From CAZRIP01 sp964600165 (GTDB taxonomy: Bacteria; Elusimicrobiota; Elusimicrobia; UBA1565; UBA9628), in NCBI GenBank assembly GCA_964600165.1, contig CAZRIP010000055.1, forward strand, positions 1 to 24,538: 24,538 nt of DNA. Reading direction: 5' to 3'. The translations under genes were made by a program, and so were the position numbers. Shown piece after piece: positions 7,376 to 14,537 of the stretch. A model generated the notes under the pieces. That model worked only from the letters and a program-made list of their open reading frames with translations. It was not told where the DNA came from and did no database searches. How positions within the stretch are numbered: position 1 is the first letter of the stretch; every line of letters starts with the position of its first letter.

Positions 7376-7394
7376 AAAAGGAAACAGGCGTTTC
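7376..7394 (-). terminator. Short rho-independent terminator after the proline tRNAs
   Basis: On the minus strand GAAAC-GCCT-GTTTC forms a 5-bp stem with a 4-nt loop, followed by CTTTT. It lies 20 nt after the second tRNA. The stem is short, so the strength is uncertain. Confidence 0.5.
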
Positions 7395-7413
7395 TAGGAG
7401 GGAGGAAGCGGCA

Positions 7414-7486
7414 TCGGGGTACTCAGGCTTGAACTGAGAACCTCTTGGTCCCGAACCAAGCGCTCTGCCAATTGAGCTATACCCCG
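7414..7486 (-). tRNA. tRNA-Pro (anticodon CGG)
   Basis: A full cloverleaf folds on the minus strand. The acceptor stem CGGGGTA/TACCCCG has seven pairs. The D stem is GCTC/GAGC with loop AATTGGCA. The anticodon stem CTTGG/CCAAG encloses the loop TTCGGGA, giving anticodon CGG (reads CCG). The T stem CTCAG/CTGAG encloses TTCAAGC. The discriminator is A, and the 3' CCA is not encoded. It is the second of two tandem proline tRNAs. Confidence 0.95.
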
Positions 7487-7519
7487 GATGCCAGTACGCC
7501 GCTTCAGCGCGCGCGGGAA

Positions 7520-7591
7520 TCGGGGACACAGGAATCGAACCTGTAGCCTCTCCCACCCCAAGGGAGCGCTCTACCATTGAGCCAGTCCCCG
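7520..7591 (-). tRNA. tRNA-Pro (anticodon GGG)
   Basis: The acceptor stem is CGGGGAC/GTCCCCG. The D arm is GCTC-AATGGTA-GAGC. The anticodon stem CTCCC/GGGAG encloses TTGGGGT, giving anticodon GGG (reads CCC and CCU). The T arm is ACAGG-TTCGATT-CCTGT. The discriminator is A, and CCA is not encoded. It lies 27 nt after the MerR gene and 33 nt before the CGG tRNA, so the three are probably co-transcribed. Confidence 0.95.
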
Positions 7592-7618
7592 TTTCCTAGC
7601 GCGACGCACGATTTTACC

Positions 7619-7984
7619 TTATTTCAGCTCTTCGACTAAAGCCTGAATCTCCTTCTTGAGCTCGCGCAGCAGCTTCGCCGTCGACGCGGGCAGCCCGTTG
7701 GCGGCCGTCTCCGCGGGCGCGGCGGGCTTGACGCCGCGGCGGCGCTCGATGAGCGCGCGGCGCGCGCCCGGAAGGGTCATTCTCTTTCGTTGGATCAGAT
7801 CCTTGATGAAAAGGATCGTCTCTAGGTCTTCGCGCGTGTAGCGCCGATGGCCGCTGTTGCGCCTGGCCGGGCGCAGGAATCCGATCTTTTCTTCCCAATA
7901 TCTCAGCGTATGAGGCGGGACTTGGGCGACGCGGCTGGCCTCGCCCATGCTGAAATACTCCTTGTCGGGCAGCTCCGGGATCAC
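7619..7984 (-). CDS. MerR-family transcriptional regulator
   Basis: The 121-residue protein has the MerR winged-helix at residues 9-75: EYFSMGEASRVAQVPPHTLRYWEEKIGFLRPARR followed by SGHRRYTREDLETILFIKDLI. A short C-terminal helix (LLRELKKEIQALVEEL) would dimerise it. It has no cysteine-based metal site or effector domain. The start is a GTG at 7984, 2 nt after the HU/IHF stop. This start keeps the leader IPELPDKEYF, which matches the xIPDKxYFKIGEVS leader of the MerR proteins that commonly follow IHF genes in deltaproteobacteria. The role is unknown in that family too. Confidence 0.9.
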   Translation of the reverse strand: MIPELPDKEYFSMGEASRVAQVPPHTLRYWEEKIGFLRPARRNSGHRRYTREDLETILFIKDLIQRKRMTLPGARRALIERRRGVKPAAPAETAANGLPASTAKLLRELKKEIQALVEELK

Positions 7985-7986
7985 GC

Positions 7987-8247
7987 CTAACCGAGGAGAT
8001 TTTTAGAAGCTTTAAAGCGCACGCCTTTGCGCGGCGGCACGACGACGGCCTCGCCGGTCTTCGGATTGCGCCCCTGGCGCTGCTGGCGGTGCTTGACGCG
8101 GAACGTCCCGAAGTTCGAGATCACGACTTTCTCCTCGCTGTTGAGCGCGGCGCGGATCGTGTCGAACGTCGTTTCCACGGCCTTCGCGGCCTCCCCTTTC
8201 GTGGACAGGACTTTGGCGACGGCGCGGATGATATCGAGTCGGTTCAT
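7987..8247 (-). CDS. HU/IHF-family nucleoid DNA-binding protein
   Basis: The 86-residue protein is a complete bacterial HU/IHF monomer that bends and compacts DNA as a dimer. The N-terminal helices (LDIIRAVAKVLSTKGEAAKAVETTFDTI) lead into KVVISNFGTFRVKHR and the DNA-contacting arm RQGRNPKTGEAVVVPPRKGVRFKAS with its intercalating proline. A GAGAGGT Shine-Dalgarno lies upstream in a 13-nt gap after the bifunctional nuclease gene. HU and IHF subunits cannot be separated reliably by eye. The MerR gene follows 2 nt later. Confidence 0.95.
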   Translation of the reverse strand: MNRLDIIRAVAKVLSTKGEAAKAVETTFDTIRAALNSEEKVVISNFGTFRVKHRQQRQGRNPKTGEAVVVPPRKGVRFKASKNLLG

Positions 8248-8260
8248 CGGGCGGGACCTC

Positions 8261-8914
8261 TCACTCTTCGGGCTCTTGCTTGCCGGGCTTCTCCGGCTTG
8301 TCTTCTCCGGGCTCTTCCTTCTTTTTTTCCTGGAGGCCTTTGAAAATATCCTCGGGCTTGAGGTTTTTCAGGTCGGCTTTGAACTTCGAGACTTCGTCTT
8401 CCGTGATCGGCTTGTTGAGCGTCTGGCAGCGGGCGAAGACCTTGTCCTCGACGTAGATCGAGCAGCCGGCGCGCACGGCGACGGCGATCGCGTCCGACGG
8501 CCTCGAGTCGAGCGTGTGCTCGGTCGCGCCTTTCTTGATGTGGATGCGCGCGTAGAACGTGTTCTCCTTGATGTCGCAGATGACGACCTTCTCGACGTTG
8601 TAGCCGAGCGTCTTGATCGTCGCGAGGAGCAGATCGTGGGTGAGCGGGCGCGGCAGGACGATGCCGGAGAAGCGGATCGCGATCGCCTGGCCTTCCGTGA
8701 TGCCGATCCAGATGGGCAGAAGCCGGTTTCCCGACAACTCCTCGAGGAAGATGATGCACTCGTTGACGGTCGTCGCGAGCGAGTAGATGCGCACCTCGCG
8801 CTCGGCGGAGTCGCCGGGCTGCTTGAGCTCCTTCGGCTCCTTGGGCTCTTTGGAGTCCTTGGGGTCTTTCGGCTCTTTGTCTTTGTCGTTCTTGTCGTTT
8901 TTGTCTTTAGCCAT
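8261..8914 (-). CDS. Bifunctional nuclease (BFN/DUF151) family protein
   Basis: The 217-residue protein has a lysine/aspartate/proline-rich N-terminal tail (about residues 2-33, built from KDK, NDK, KEP and KDP units), then the BFN domain (about 40-165): ECIIFLEELSGNRLLPIWIGITEGQAIA, RPLTHDLLLATIKTLGY, FYARIH and DSRPSDAIAVAVRAGCSIYV. The C-terminal tail is again charged (KKKEEPGEDKPEKPG). The family was described in plants as having both RNase and DNase activity; in bacteria the role is poorly known. The start ATG is 7 nt after the gpsA stop and has no clear Shine-Dalgarno. The polyampholyte tails may mediate protein or nucleic-acid binding. Confidence 0.9.
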   Translation of the reverse strand: MAKDKNDKNDKDKEPKDPKDSKEPKEPKELKQPGDSAEREVRIYSLATTVNECIIFLEELSGNRLLPIWIGITEGQAIAIRFSGIVLPRPLTHDLLLATIKTLGYNVEKVVICDIKENTFYARIHIKKGATEHTLDSRPSDAIAVAVRAGCSIYVEDKVFARCQTLNKPITEDEVSKFKADLKNLKPEDIFKGLQEKKKEEPGEDKPEKPGKQEPEE

Positions 8915-8921
8915 TTTATTT

Positions 8922-9908
8922 TTAAAACCCCAGCGCTCTCAGGACTCCTCGGGGAGGCCGCGACTCATGCACGGCCGCCCAGATCGCCTCGATCAGAGGC
9001 AGCTTGACCCGCTCGAGCTTCGCCAACGCGTGCGCGCTGCCCGACGCCTCGATCCCCTCGACGACGGTCGGGATCGCCTTTTGCGCCCGCGCGGGCGACA
9101 TGCCCCGCCCGAGCTTCTCGCCGAACCCGCGATTGCGCGACTCCGGCGAGGTGCCGGTCGCGATCAAGTCGCCGAGGCCGGCGAGACCGAACACGGTCTC
9201 CGACCTTCCCCCGCACGCCTTGATCAACCGGCCCATCTCGTCCATGCCCTGGATGATCGCCGCCGCCTTCGTGTTGGCGCCGGCCTCGAGCCCGTCGAGG
9301 ATGCCGCATCCGATCGCCAAGACGTTTTTAAGAGAACCGCCGAGCTCCACGCCCTTGCGGTCCTCGGTCCACGACACCCGCAGCGGACCTCCGTCGAAAA
9401 GCTTTTCCAGCGCCGCGGCGTCGCGGCCTCTCGGCCCCGCGAGCAGCATCCGCGTCGGCACGCCCTTGGCCACCTCGCGCGCGAAGCTCGGGCCCGACAG
9501 CGTGTACACCGCCCGCGCCGACGGCAGCTCTTCCTCGAGCGCCTCGCCCATCGTGCGCAGCGTCCCGGGCTCCACGCCCTTCGAGGCGTTGACGACGACG
9601 AACGGCTTGCGCCCGAGGCTCTTCGCCGCCTCGCGGGCGGTCCGGCGCACGAAATGCGAAGGCAGCACGACGACCAGCACGTCGGAAGCGGCGACGGCGG
9701 CGCCTAGATCGGAGGTCACGCGGACCTCGTCGTCGAGGCGGAAACCGGGAATGTGCGGATGGCGGCGAGTCTTGCCGAGCTTGGCGGCGGCGTCGGCGAA
9801 GAACTCCCAGAGCCAGACGCGATCGGCTCCGGCGTGGCGCAGATGCTGGGCCAGCACCGTGCCCCAGAGTCCGCCCCCCAGCACGGCGATCTTATTACTT
9901 TTTCTCAT
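8922..9908 (-). CDS. gpsA: Glycerol-3-phosphate dehydrogenase [NAD(P)+]
   Basis: The 328-residue enzyme reduces dihydroxyacetone phosphate to sn-glycerol-3-phosphate for phospholipid synthesis. The NAD(P) loop is VLGGGLWGTVLAQHL at residues 9-23. Further family landmarks are VLVVVLPSHFVR, VNASKGVEPGTLRTMGE, TLSGPSFAREVAKGVPT, LGGSLKNVLAIGCGILDGL (with the catalytic lysine), NTKAAAIIQGMDEM and GLGDLIATGTSPESRNRGFG. Length is normal. Its start overlaps the end of plsY by 14 nt, and the two enzymes act on the same metabolite pool, GpsA making the acceptor that PlsY acylates. Confidence 0.97.
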   Translation of the reverse strand: MRKSNKIAVLGGGLWGTVLAQHLRHAGADRVWLWEFFADAAAKLGKTRRHPHIPGFRLDDEVRVTSDLGAAVAASDVLVVVLPSHFVRRTAREAAKSLGRKPFVVVNASKGVEPGTLRTMGEALEEELPSARAVYTLSGPSFAREVAKGVPTRMLLAGPRGRDAAALEKLFDGGPLRVSWTEDRKGVELGGSLKNVLAIGCGILDGLEAGANTKAAAIIQGMDEMGRLIKACGGRSETVFGLAGLGDLIATGTSPESRNRGFGEKLGRGMSPARAQKAIPTVVEGIEASGSAHALAKLERVKLPLIEAIWAAVHESRPPRGVLRALGF

Positions 9909-10494
9909 GCAATTGAAGCTCTTTACGCTCGAGCAGCCGCTTGATGTTCGGGACGTGCTTGTAGAGGATCAGCGCCGACGCCGCGGCCGACATCGCGACG
10001 ATCGGCGCGGGAGCGGCGAATATCCAGGTAAAGCCGGGCAGCGCGACCGCGCCCAGCATCGAGCCGACCGAGATGTGGCCCGACGCCGCCACGCCGAGCG
10101 CGAAGACGGCGAGCGTGCACGCCGTCGCCCGCGGCGCGAGCGCGGCGAAGACGCCGGCCGAGGTGGCCACGCCCTTGCCGCCGCGAAAGCGCAGGAAGAC
10201 GGTCCAATCGTGGCCGATGATCGCCGCCGCGCCGCAGGCCATCGGCTCGTAGCGCGACGACGGGAACGTCTGTCGGGCCAAGAGCACCGGCAGAAAGCCC
10301 TTCGAGGCGTCGACCAAGAGGGTGACGGCGCCCGGGAGCGCGCCCGCCACGCGATAGACGTTGGCCGTGCCGGGGTTGCCCGAGCCGCGCTCCCGGATGT
10401 CATAGCCCTTGAGGCGCTTGACGACCAGGTAGCCGGTCGGGATTCCCCCCGCCAAATAGCTCAATCCGATTAAGCCGATCTTCTCAAAAAACAT
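9895..10494 (-). CDS. plsY: Glycerol-3-phosphate acyltransferase PlsY
   Basis: The 199-residue inner-membrane enzyme moves an acyl group from acyl phosphate to glycerol-3-phosphate, the first step of phosphatidic acid synthesis. The three PlsY motifs are present: GSGNPGTANVYR around residues 37-48, IIGHDWTVFLRFRGGKGVAT around 92-111, and GHISVGSMLGAVALP near 150-165. Several hydrophobic segments fit the usual multi-pass topology. It is the first gene of the plsY-gpsA-BFN-HU-merR-tRNA series. A TATGCT or TAAACT box lies 15-20 nt before the ATG, so unlike many genes here it is not obviously leaderless. Confidence 0.96.
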   Translation of the reverse strand: MFFEKIGLIGLSYLAGGIPTGYLVVKRLKGYDIRERGSGNPGTANVYRVAGALPGAVTLLVDASKGFLPVLLARQTFPSSRYEPMACGAAAIIGHDWTVFLRFRGGKGVATSAGVFAALAPRATACTLAVFALGVAASGHISVGSMLGAVALPGFTWIFAAPAPIVAMSAAASALILYKHVPNIKRLLERKELQLHEKK

Positions 10495-10538
10495 AAGCAG
10501 GCGCGGCCTAGTTTAGCATAGAATTCACCGCGCCGCTA

Positions 10539-10567
10539 TTGGCCTCAAACGGCCCCTGGCCTAGAAT
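10539..10567 (+). promoter_or_regulatory. Sigma70-type promoter TTGGCC-N17-TAGAAT
   Basis: TTGGCC (10539-10544) and TAGAAT (10562-10567) are exactly 17 nt apart. The predicted start leaves a leader of roughly 18 nt containing the GAGGAGG Shine-Dalgarno. This is a conventional leadered promoter, in contrast to the leaderless ones in this window. Confidence 0.65.
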
Positions 10568-10591
10568 GGAATCGGAAGGCGAGGAGGGATC

Positions 10592-11692
10592 ATGGCGCAA
10601 AAAATCCGATACGGCGTGGTCGGTCTGGGCTACATCGCGCAGGCGGCGGTCCTGCCCGCGTTTTCCCACGCGGGCGAGAACTCGGAGCTCGCGGCTCTCG
10701 TTTCAGACGATCCGGCCAAGCTCAAGGCCTTGGGCCGCAAGTACGGGGTCTCCCGCGCGTATTCCTACGCCGACTACGACAAATGCCTCAAAGCCGGCGG
10801 GATCGACGCCGTTTACATCGCGCTGCCTAACAACATGCACCGCGACTTCGCCGTGCGCGCGGCCCGGGCCGGCGTCCACGTCCTCTGCGAGAAGCCGATG
10901 GCGGTGACGGAGGAGGAGTGCGAGACGATGCTCGCCGAGGCGCGTCGCGCGAAGATCAAGCTGATGATCGCCTATCGCCTCCATTTCGAGGCCGCGAACA
11001 TGACGGCCGTCGAGTTCGCTCGCTCGGGCCGGCTGGGCGACGTGCGGCTCTTCTCGTCCATCTTCACGCGGCAGGTCAAGGCGGGCGACATCCGGCTTCA
11101 GCGGCGGCTGGGCGGCGGGACCCTTTACGACATCGGGATTTATTGCATAAACGCCTCACGTTATCTTTTCCAGGCCGAGCCGCTCGAGGTCTTCGCGTAT
11201 TCGGCCAACGACGGCGAGAGGCGCTTCAAGGAGGTCGACGAGATGACGTGCGCCTCGCTGCGCTTCCCCGGCGAGCGGCTGGCGCAGTTCGTCTGCAGCT
11301 TCGGGGCGGCCGACGTGTCCGAGTACCGGATCGTCGGGACGAAAGGAGAGCTGCGCTGCGAGCCCGCCTACGAGTTCAAGGGCGACTTGAGGCACGCTTG
11401 GTCCGTCGACGGCGAGGCGCGGGAGCGGACGTTCGCCGCGCGCGATCAGTTCGCGCCGGAGCTCGTCTATTTCTCGGACTGCATCCTCAACGACGAGGAG
11501 CCGGAGCCTTCGGGCGCCGAGGGCCTGGCCGACGTGCGGATCGTCCGCGCCCTCTACCGCTCGGCGCGCGAGGGGCGGCCGATCGGCCTCGACGAGTTCG
11601 ACGCCGGCCGCAGGCCGGGCCCGGAGCTCGAGATGCGCCGCCCGCCGGTCACCCCGCCGTCGATGGTGCGCGCCCACGGCCCGACGCGCTGA
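10592..11692 (+). CDS. Gfo/Idh/MocA-family oxidoreductase (GFOR-like)
   Basis: The 366-residue NAD(P)-dependent sugar oxidoreductase has the Rossmann loop VVGLGYIAQAAVLPAF at residues 9-24, the dinucleotide-side motif ALPNNMHRDFAVRAARAG, and the catalytic EKP at 100-102. The second domain contains GGTLYDIGIYCINASRYLF, in which a tyrosine stands where many family members have histidine; this DIGxY form is typical of the glucose-fructose oxidoreductase subgroup. There is no signal peptide. GAGGAGG lies 4 nt before the ATG. It is a single-gene unit, divergent from plsY. The sugar substrate cannot be inferred. Confidence 0.92.
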   Translation: MAQKIRYGVVGLGYIAQAAVLPAFSHAGENSELAALVSDDPAKLKALGRKYGVSRAYSYADYDKCLKAGGIDAVYIALPNNMHRDFAVRAARAGVHVLCEKPMAVTEEECETMLAEARRAKIKLMIAYRLHFEAANMTAVEFARSGRLGDVRLFSSIFTRQVKAGDIRLQRRLGGGTLYDIGIYCINASRYLFQAEPLEVFAYSANDGERRFKEVDEMTCASLRFPGERLAQFVCSFGAADVSEYRIVGTKGELRCEPAYEFKGDLRHAWSVDGEARERTFAARDQFAPELVYFSDCILNDEEPEPSGAEGLADVRIVRALYRSAREGRPIGLDEFDAGRRPGPELEMRRPPVTPPSMVRAHGPTR

Positions 11693-11720
11693 TCATCATC
11701 CGCCGCGTGGCGGATGATGA
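11693..11720. terminator. Perfect 12-bp hairpin between convergent genes
   Basis: TCATCATCCGCC pairs without mismatch with GGCGGATGATGA around the loop GCGT. It begins one base after the stop of the oxidoreductase gene and ends 8 nt before the hflX stop. There is no T-tract on either strand, so it may terminate weakly in both directions or simply protect the 3' ends. Confidence 0.6.
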
Positions 11721-11728
11721 AGGTAAGC

Positions 11729-12997
11729 TTAGGTCGACTGAAGATCGCTGGTCAGATGCTGGAGCCTGCTCCAGTTTTCCTTCGTGACTCGGACCCGATA
11801 GGTCGTCTTCTTCGAGGTGTGCTTCTCCGACAGCACCTGCGCGCAGGCGTAAATGTCGCCCTTGAGCTTTCCCGCCCAGGACGGGAGATCGAGCTCGCGC
11901 AGCATCCAGCGCTCGGCCAGGCGCGCCTGCACGAGGCCCAGCGCCTCGTCGATCCCCTCCCCCGTCGAGGCCGAGACGAGCAGGCGGTCGGGGAAGGCCC
12001 GCGCGAGCTCGGACTTGGCATGGGCGTCGAGGCGGTCTACCTTGTTGACGACGCGCACTTGCGGGACGTCTCGGGCGCCGAGCTCCGCCAAGACCTCGTC
12101 GACGGCGCGGTCCTGCCGCGCGCGGCTCGCCGCGTCTTGCGTCGCGTCGGAGACCAGCAGCAGGCAGTCGGCCAGCGTGACCTCCTCCAGCGTGGCGCGA
12201 AACGCCGCGACGAGCGTCGTCGGCAGGCGCTGGATGAAGCCCACGGTGTCGACGGCCACGGCCCACGTCCCGTCGGGCAGGCGCACGCGCCGCGCCGTCG
12301 GATCGAGGGTCGCGAAGAGCTTGTCGTCGGCGTAAACTCCGGCCGCGCCCTTGGTCAGCCGGTTCAAGAGCGTCGATTTGCCGACGTTGGTGTAGCCGAC
12401 GATGGCGACCTGCGGGATCGGGATCGCCTCGCGCCGCTCGCGCTGGCGCTCGCGCCCCGCCTTGACGCGCGCGAGGTCTTTTTTCAGGTGCAGCACGCGC
12501 TGCTGGATGTGGCGGCGCTCGTACTCCAGCTTGCGCTCGCCGGGGCCGCGCGTGCCGATGCCGCCGACCTGCTGCGAGAACCCGCGCCAGGCGCCCGTCA
12601 GGCGCGGCAGCATGTACGAGAGCTGCGCCAGCTCGACTTGGAGGCGGCCTTCGTTGGTGCGGGCTCGCTGCGCGAAAATGTCGAGAATGAGCCTCGTGCG
12701 GTCGACGACCTTGGCGCGCAGTCCCTGCTCCAAATTCTTCTGCTGCGCGGGCGAGAGCTCCATGTCGAAGACGACGGTCTTCGCCTTGCGCGCCTGCGCG
12801 AGGGTCGCGACCTCCTCGACCTTTCCCGTGCCGATGAGCGTGCCGGCGTGATAGCGCGCCAGGGCCTGGCTCGCCTCGGCCGCGACCTCGGCGCCGGCCG
12901 TGTCGGCCAGCCGGCGAAGCTCCGCCAAGCTCGAGCGCATCACGGAGGCGTCCGCGGACTTGAGGCCTACGCCGACGAGGACGACGCGCTCCTTCAA
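11729..12997 (-). CDS. hflX: GTPase HflX
   Basis: The 422-residue protein is a complete HflX, a ribosome-associated GTPase that splits or rescues stalled 70S ribosomes. The N-terminal HflX domain (about 1-150) includes AGTLIGTGKVEEV and TRLILDIFAQRARTNEG, and is followed by the family signature GGIGTRGPGERKLEYERR. A coiled-coil linker spans about 160-190. The GTPase domain has G1 GYTNVGKST (201-209), G3 DTVGF (250-254), G4 NKVD and G5 SAST. The start is a TTG at 12997, one base after the stop of the preceding gene; MKERVVLVGVG is the only start that keeps the whole N-terminal domain. Its position downstream of miaA recalls the miaA-hfq-hflX cluster of enterobacteria. Confidence 0.96.
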   Translation of the reverse strand: MKERVVLVGVGLKSADASVMRSSLAELRRLADTAGAEVAAEASQALARYHAGTLIGTGKVEEVATLAQARKAKTVVFDMELSPAQQKNLEQGLRAKVVDRTRLILDIFAQRARTNEGRLQVELAQLSYMLPRLTGAWRGFSQQVGGIGTRGPGERKLEYERRHIQQRVLHLKKDLARVKAGRERQRERREAIPIPQVAIVGYTNVGKSTLLNRLTKGAAGVYADDKLFATLDPTARRVRLPDGTWAVAVDTVGFIQRLPTTLVAAFRATLEEVTLADCLLLVSDATQDAASRARQDRAVDEVLAELGARDVPQVRVVNKVDRLDAHAKSELARAFPDRLLVSASTGEGIDEALGLVQARLAERWMLRELDLPSWAGKLKGDIYACAQVLSEKHTSKKTTYRVRVTKENWSRLQHLTSDLQST

Positions 12998-12998
12998 G

Positions 12999-14537
12999 TC
13001 AGTAGAGCAGGACGCCGGCGGCTTTTTTTTGCAGCGTCGCGCGCCAGACGAGGGCGGTCTTGGCGACGAGCGACTCGAGCGGCGCGAAGTCGTCGGTCAT
13101 CAGCAGGCCCTTCTCCGGCTCCGAGGGCAGCTCGCCTTTGAGCATCGCGGCGATGTGCTCGCGCGCCTCGGAACGCGGCGCGGCCGGAGCCGCTGACTCG
13201 ATCGGGGCGTTCGAGCAGAAAAAAAGCACGTTGCCGAGGTCTTCATAAGTTTCGCTCGCGAGAAACACGCGCACGTTCGGGAACACGGCGCGCAGCGTCC
13301 GCGCGGCGGAGAGCCACGGGGCGTCGTCGCCGTGCACCTTGCTCACGAGGTTGACGGCGAGCAGGCCGTTCGGGGCCATCGCGCCGCCGATCGCGTGAAA
13401 GGCCTCGACGGTGAAGAGATGATAGGGCGGGGTCTCGGTGCCGAAGGCGTCGACGAAGACGAGGTCGTAGGGCTTGAGCGCGTCGCGCACGAAGAGACGG
13501 CCGTCCTGGATCGCGACGCGGCCTTTCGGATGAAAGCCGAAGTAGTCGCGCGCCGTCTCGACGATCGCGGGATCGATGTCGACGGAGTCGACCTCGAGGC
13601 CGTAGTGCTTCTCGAGGGCCTTGGGCAGCAGCCCGGCGCCGATGCCGATGACGAGCGCCGTCTTGGCCGCGGGCCGCTGGAGCGCGGCCCACTCGAGGCT
13701 GTGGGAATACTGCGAGTCGGTCTCCAGCGCCGGAAGCTCGGCCAAGGACTGCGTCGTGCCGTTGACGAGGAGATAGCGCTTGTCGCCGAAGTCGAGGACC
13801 TTGATCTGGCCGTAGGCGGAGTCCCGGTTGACGAGCATGTTCGTCGGCTCGACGACGCGCGGCCAGAAGCCGTAGAGCGCGACCGCCATCGCGGCCGCGA
13901 GCTGCGGCAGCGGCAGCTTCTGGCGCGAGAGCCAGGAGCCGAGCGCGCCGAGCGCGAGCAGGACGGTCGCGAGCCCGTAGAGGATCTTCGAGATCGGGAA
14001 ATGCGGGATCAGCGCGAAGCCGGCGAGCATCGCGCCGAGGACGCTGCCGACCGTCGAGATCGAGTAGACGTCCCCCGCCCCGCGGCCGACCGAGGCGAGA
14101 CCCTGGGTCTGCAGCTTGACCGCGACCGGGCCGACGGCGCCGAGCAGCACGAGCGACGGCGCGAACAACGCGAGCGCGGAGGTCAGCGCCCCGAGCTCGA
14201 CGCCCAGGCCCGTCGTCGCCGAGAGCACGGGCGCGCGCATGACCGGCACGAGCGCCGCGCCCGCCGCGGACCAAGTGATCAGGCGCGCGAAGAGCGTCAG
14301 GCTCGCGCCGCGATCGGCCCACCGGCCGCCGAGGTGATAGCCCGCGGCGAGCGAGATGAGCGTGACCGTGATCTGCGCCGACCAGCAGTAGATCGAGGAG
14401 CCGTAGTACGGGCTGAGCACGCGCGCGCCGACGAGCTCGACGATCAGCGCGCCGGCGCCCGTGACGATCAGAGAACCGAGCACGTAGGCGCGCTCCTGGC
14501 CCTCGGGCGGCTTGCTCCAGGCGGACTGCTGCTTCAT
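12999..14537 (-). CDS. Membrane-fused spermidine synthase-like protein
   Basis: The 512-residue protein joins an N-terminal membrane half (about residues 15-235, six to seven hydrophobic segments such as VLGSLIVTGAGALIVELVGA and SALALFAPSLVLLGAVG) to a C-terminal polyamine-synthase-like Rossmann methyltransferase fold (about 250-470). The latter carries TALVIGIGAGLLPKALEKHY, VDSVDIDPAIVETARDYFGF and LVFVDAFGTETPPYHLFTVEAF. The catalytic pattern of true spermidine synthases is only partly recognisable, so the reaction is uncertain. I chose the ATG at 14537 because it overlaps the miaA stop as ATGA and starts MKQQSAWSKPPEG before the first membrane segment, although the frame is open further upstream. 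Confidence 0.85.
   Translation of the reverse strand: MKQQSAWSKPPEGQERAYVLGSLIVTGAGALIVELVGARVLSPYYGSSIYCWSAQITVTLISLAAGYHLGGRWADRGASLTLFARLITWSAAGAALVPVMRAPVLSATTGLGVELGALTSALALFAPSLVLLGAVGPVAVKLQTQGLASVGRGAGDVYSISTVGSVLGAMLAGFALIPHFPISKILYGLATVLLALGALGSWLSRQKLPLPQLAAAMAVALYGFWPRVVEPTNMLVNRDSAYGQIKVLDFGDKRYLLVNGTTQSLAELPALETDSQYSHSLEWAALQRPAAKTALVIGIGAGLLPKALEKHYGLEVDSVDIDPAIVETARDYFGFHPKGRVAIQDGRLFVRDALKPYDLVFVDAFGTETPPYHLFTVEAFHAIGGAMAPNGLLAVNLVSKVHGDDAPWLSAARTLRAVFPNVRVFLASETYEDLGNVLFFCSNAPIESAAPAAPRSEAREHIAAMLKGELPSEPEKGLLMTDDFAPLESLVAKTALVWRATLQKKAAGVLLY

Noticed and set aside
8820..8914. Tandem DNA repeat in the 5' part of the bifunctional nuclease gene
   Set aside because: The repeats are short degenerate Lys/Asp/Glu/Pro codon runs within the reading frame and have no regular DNA period.
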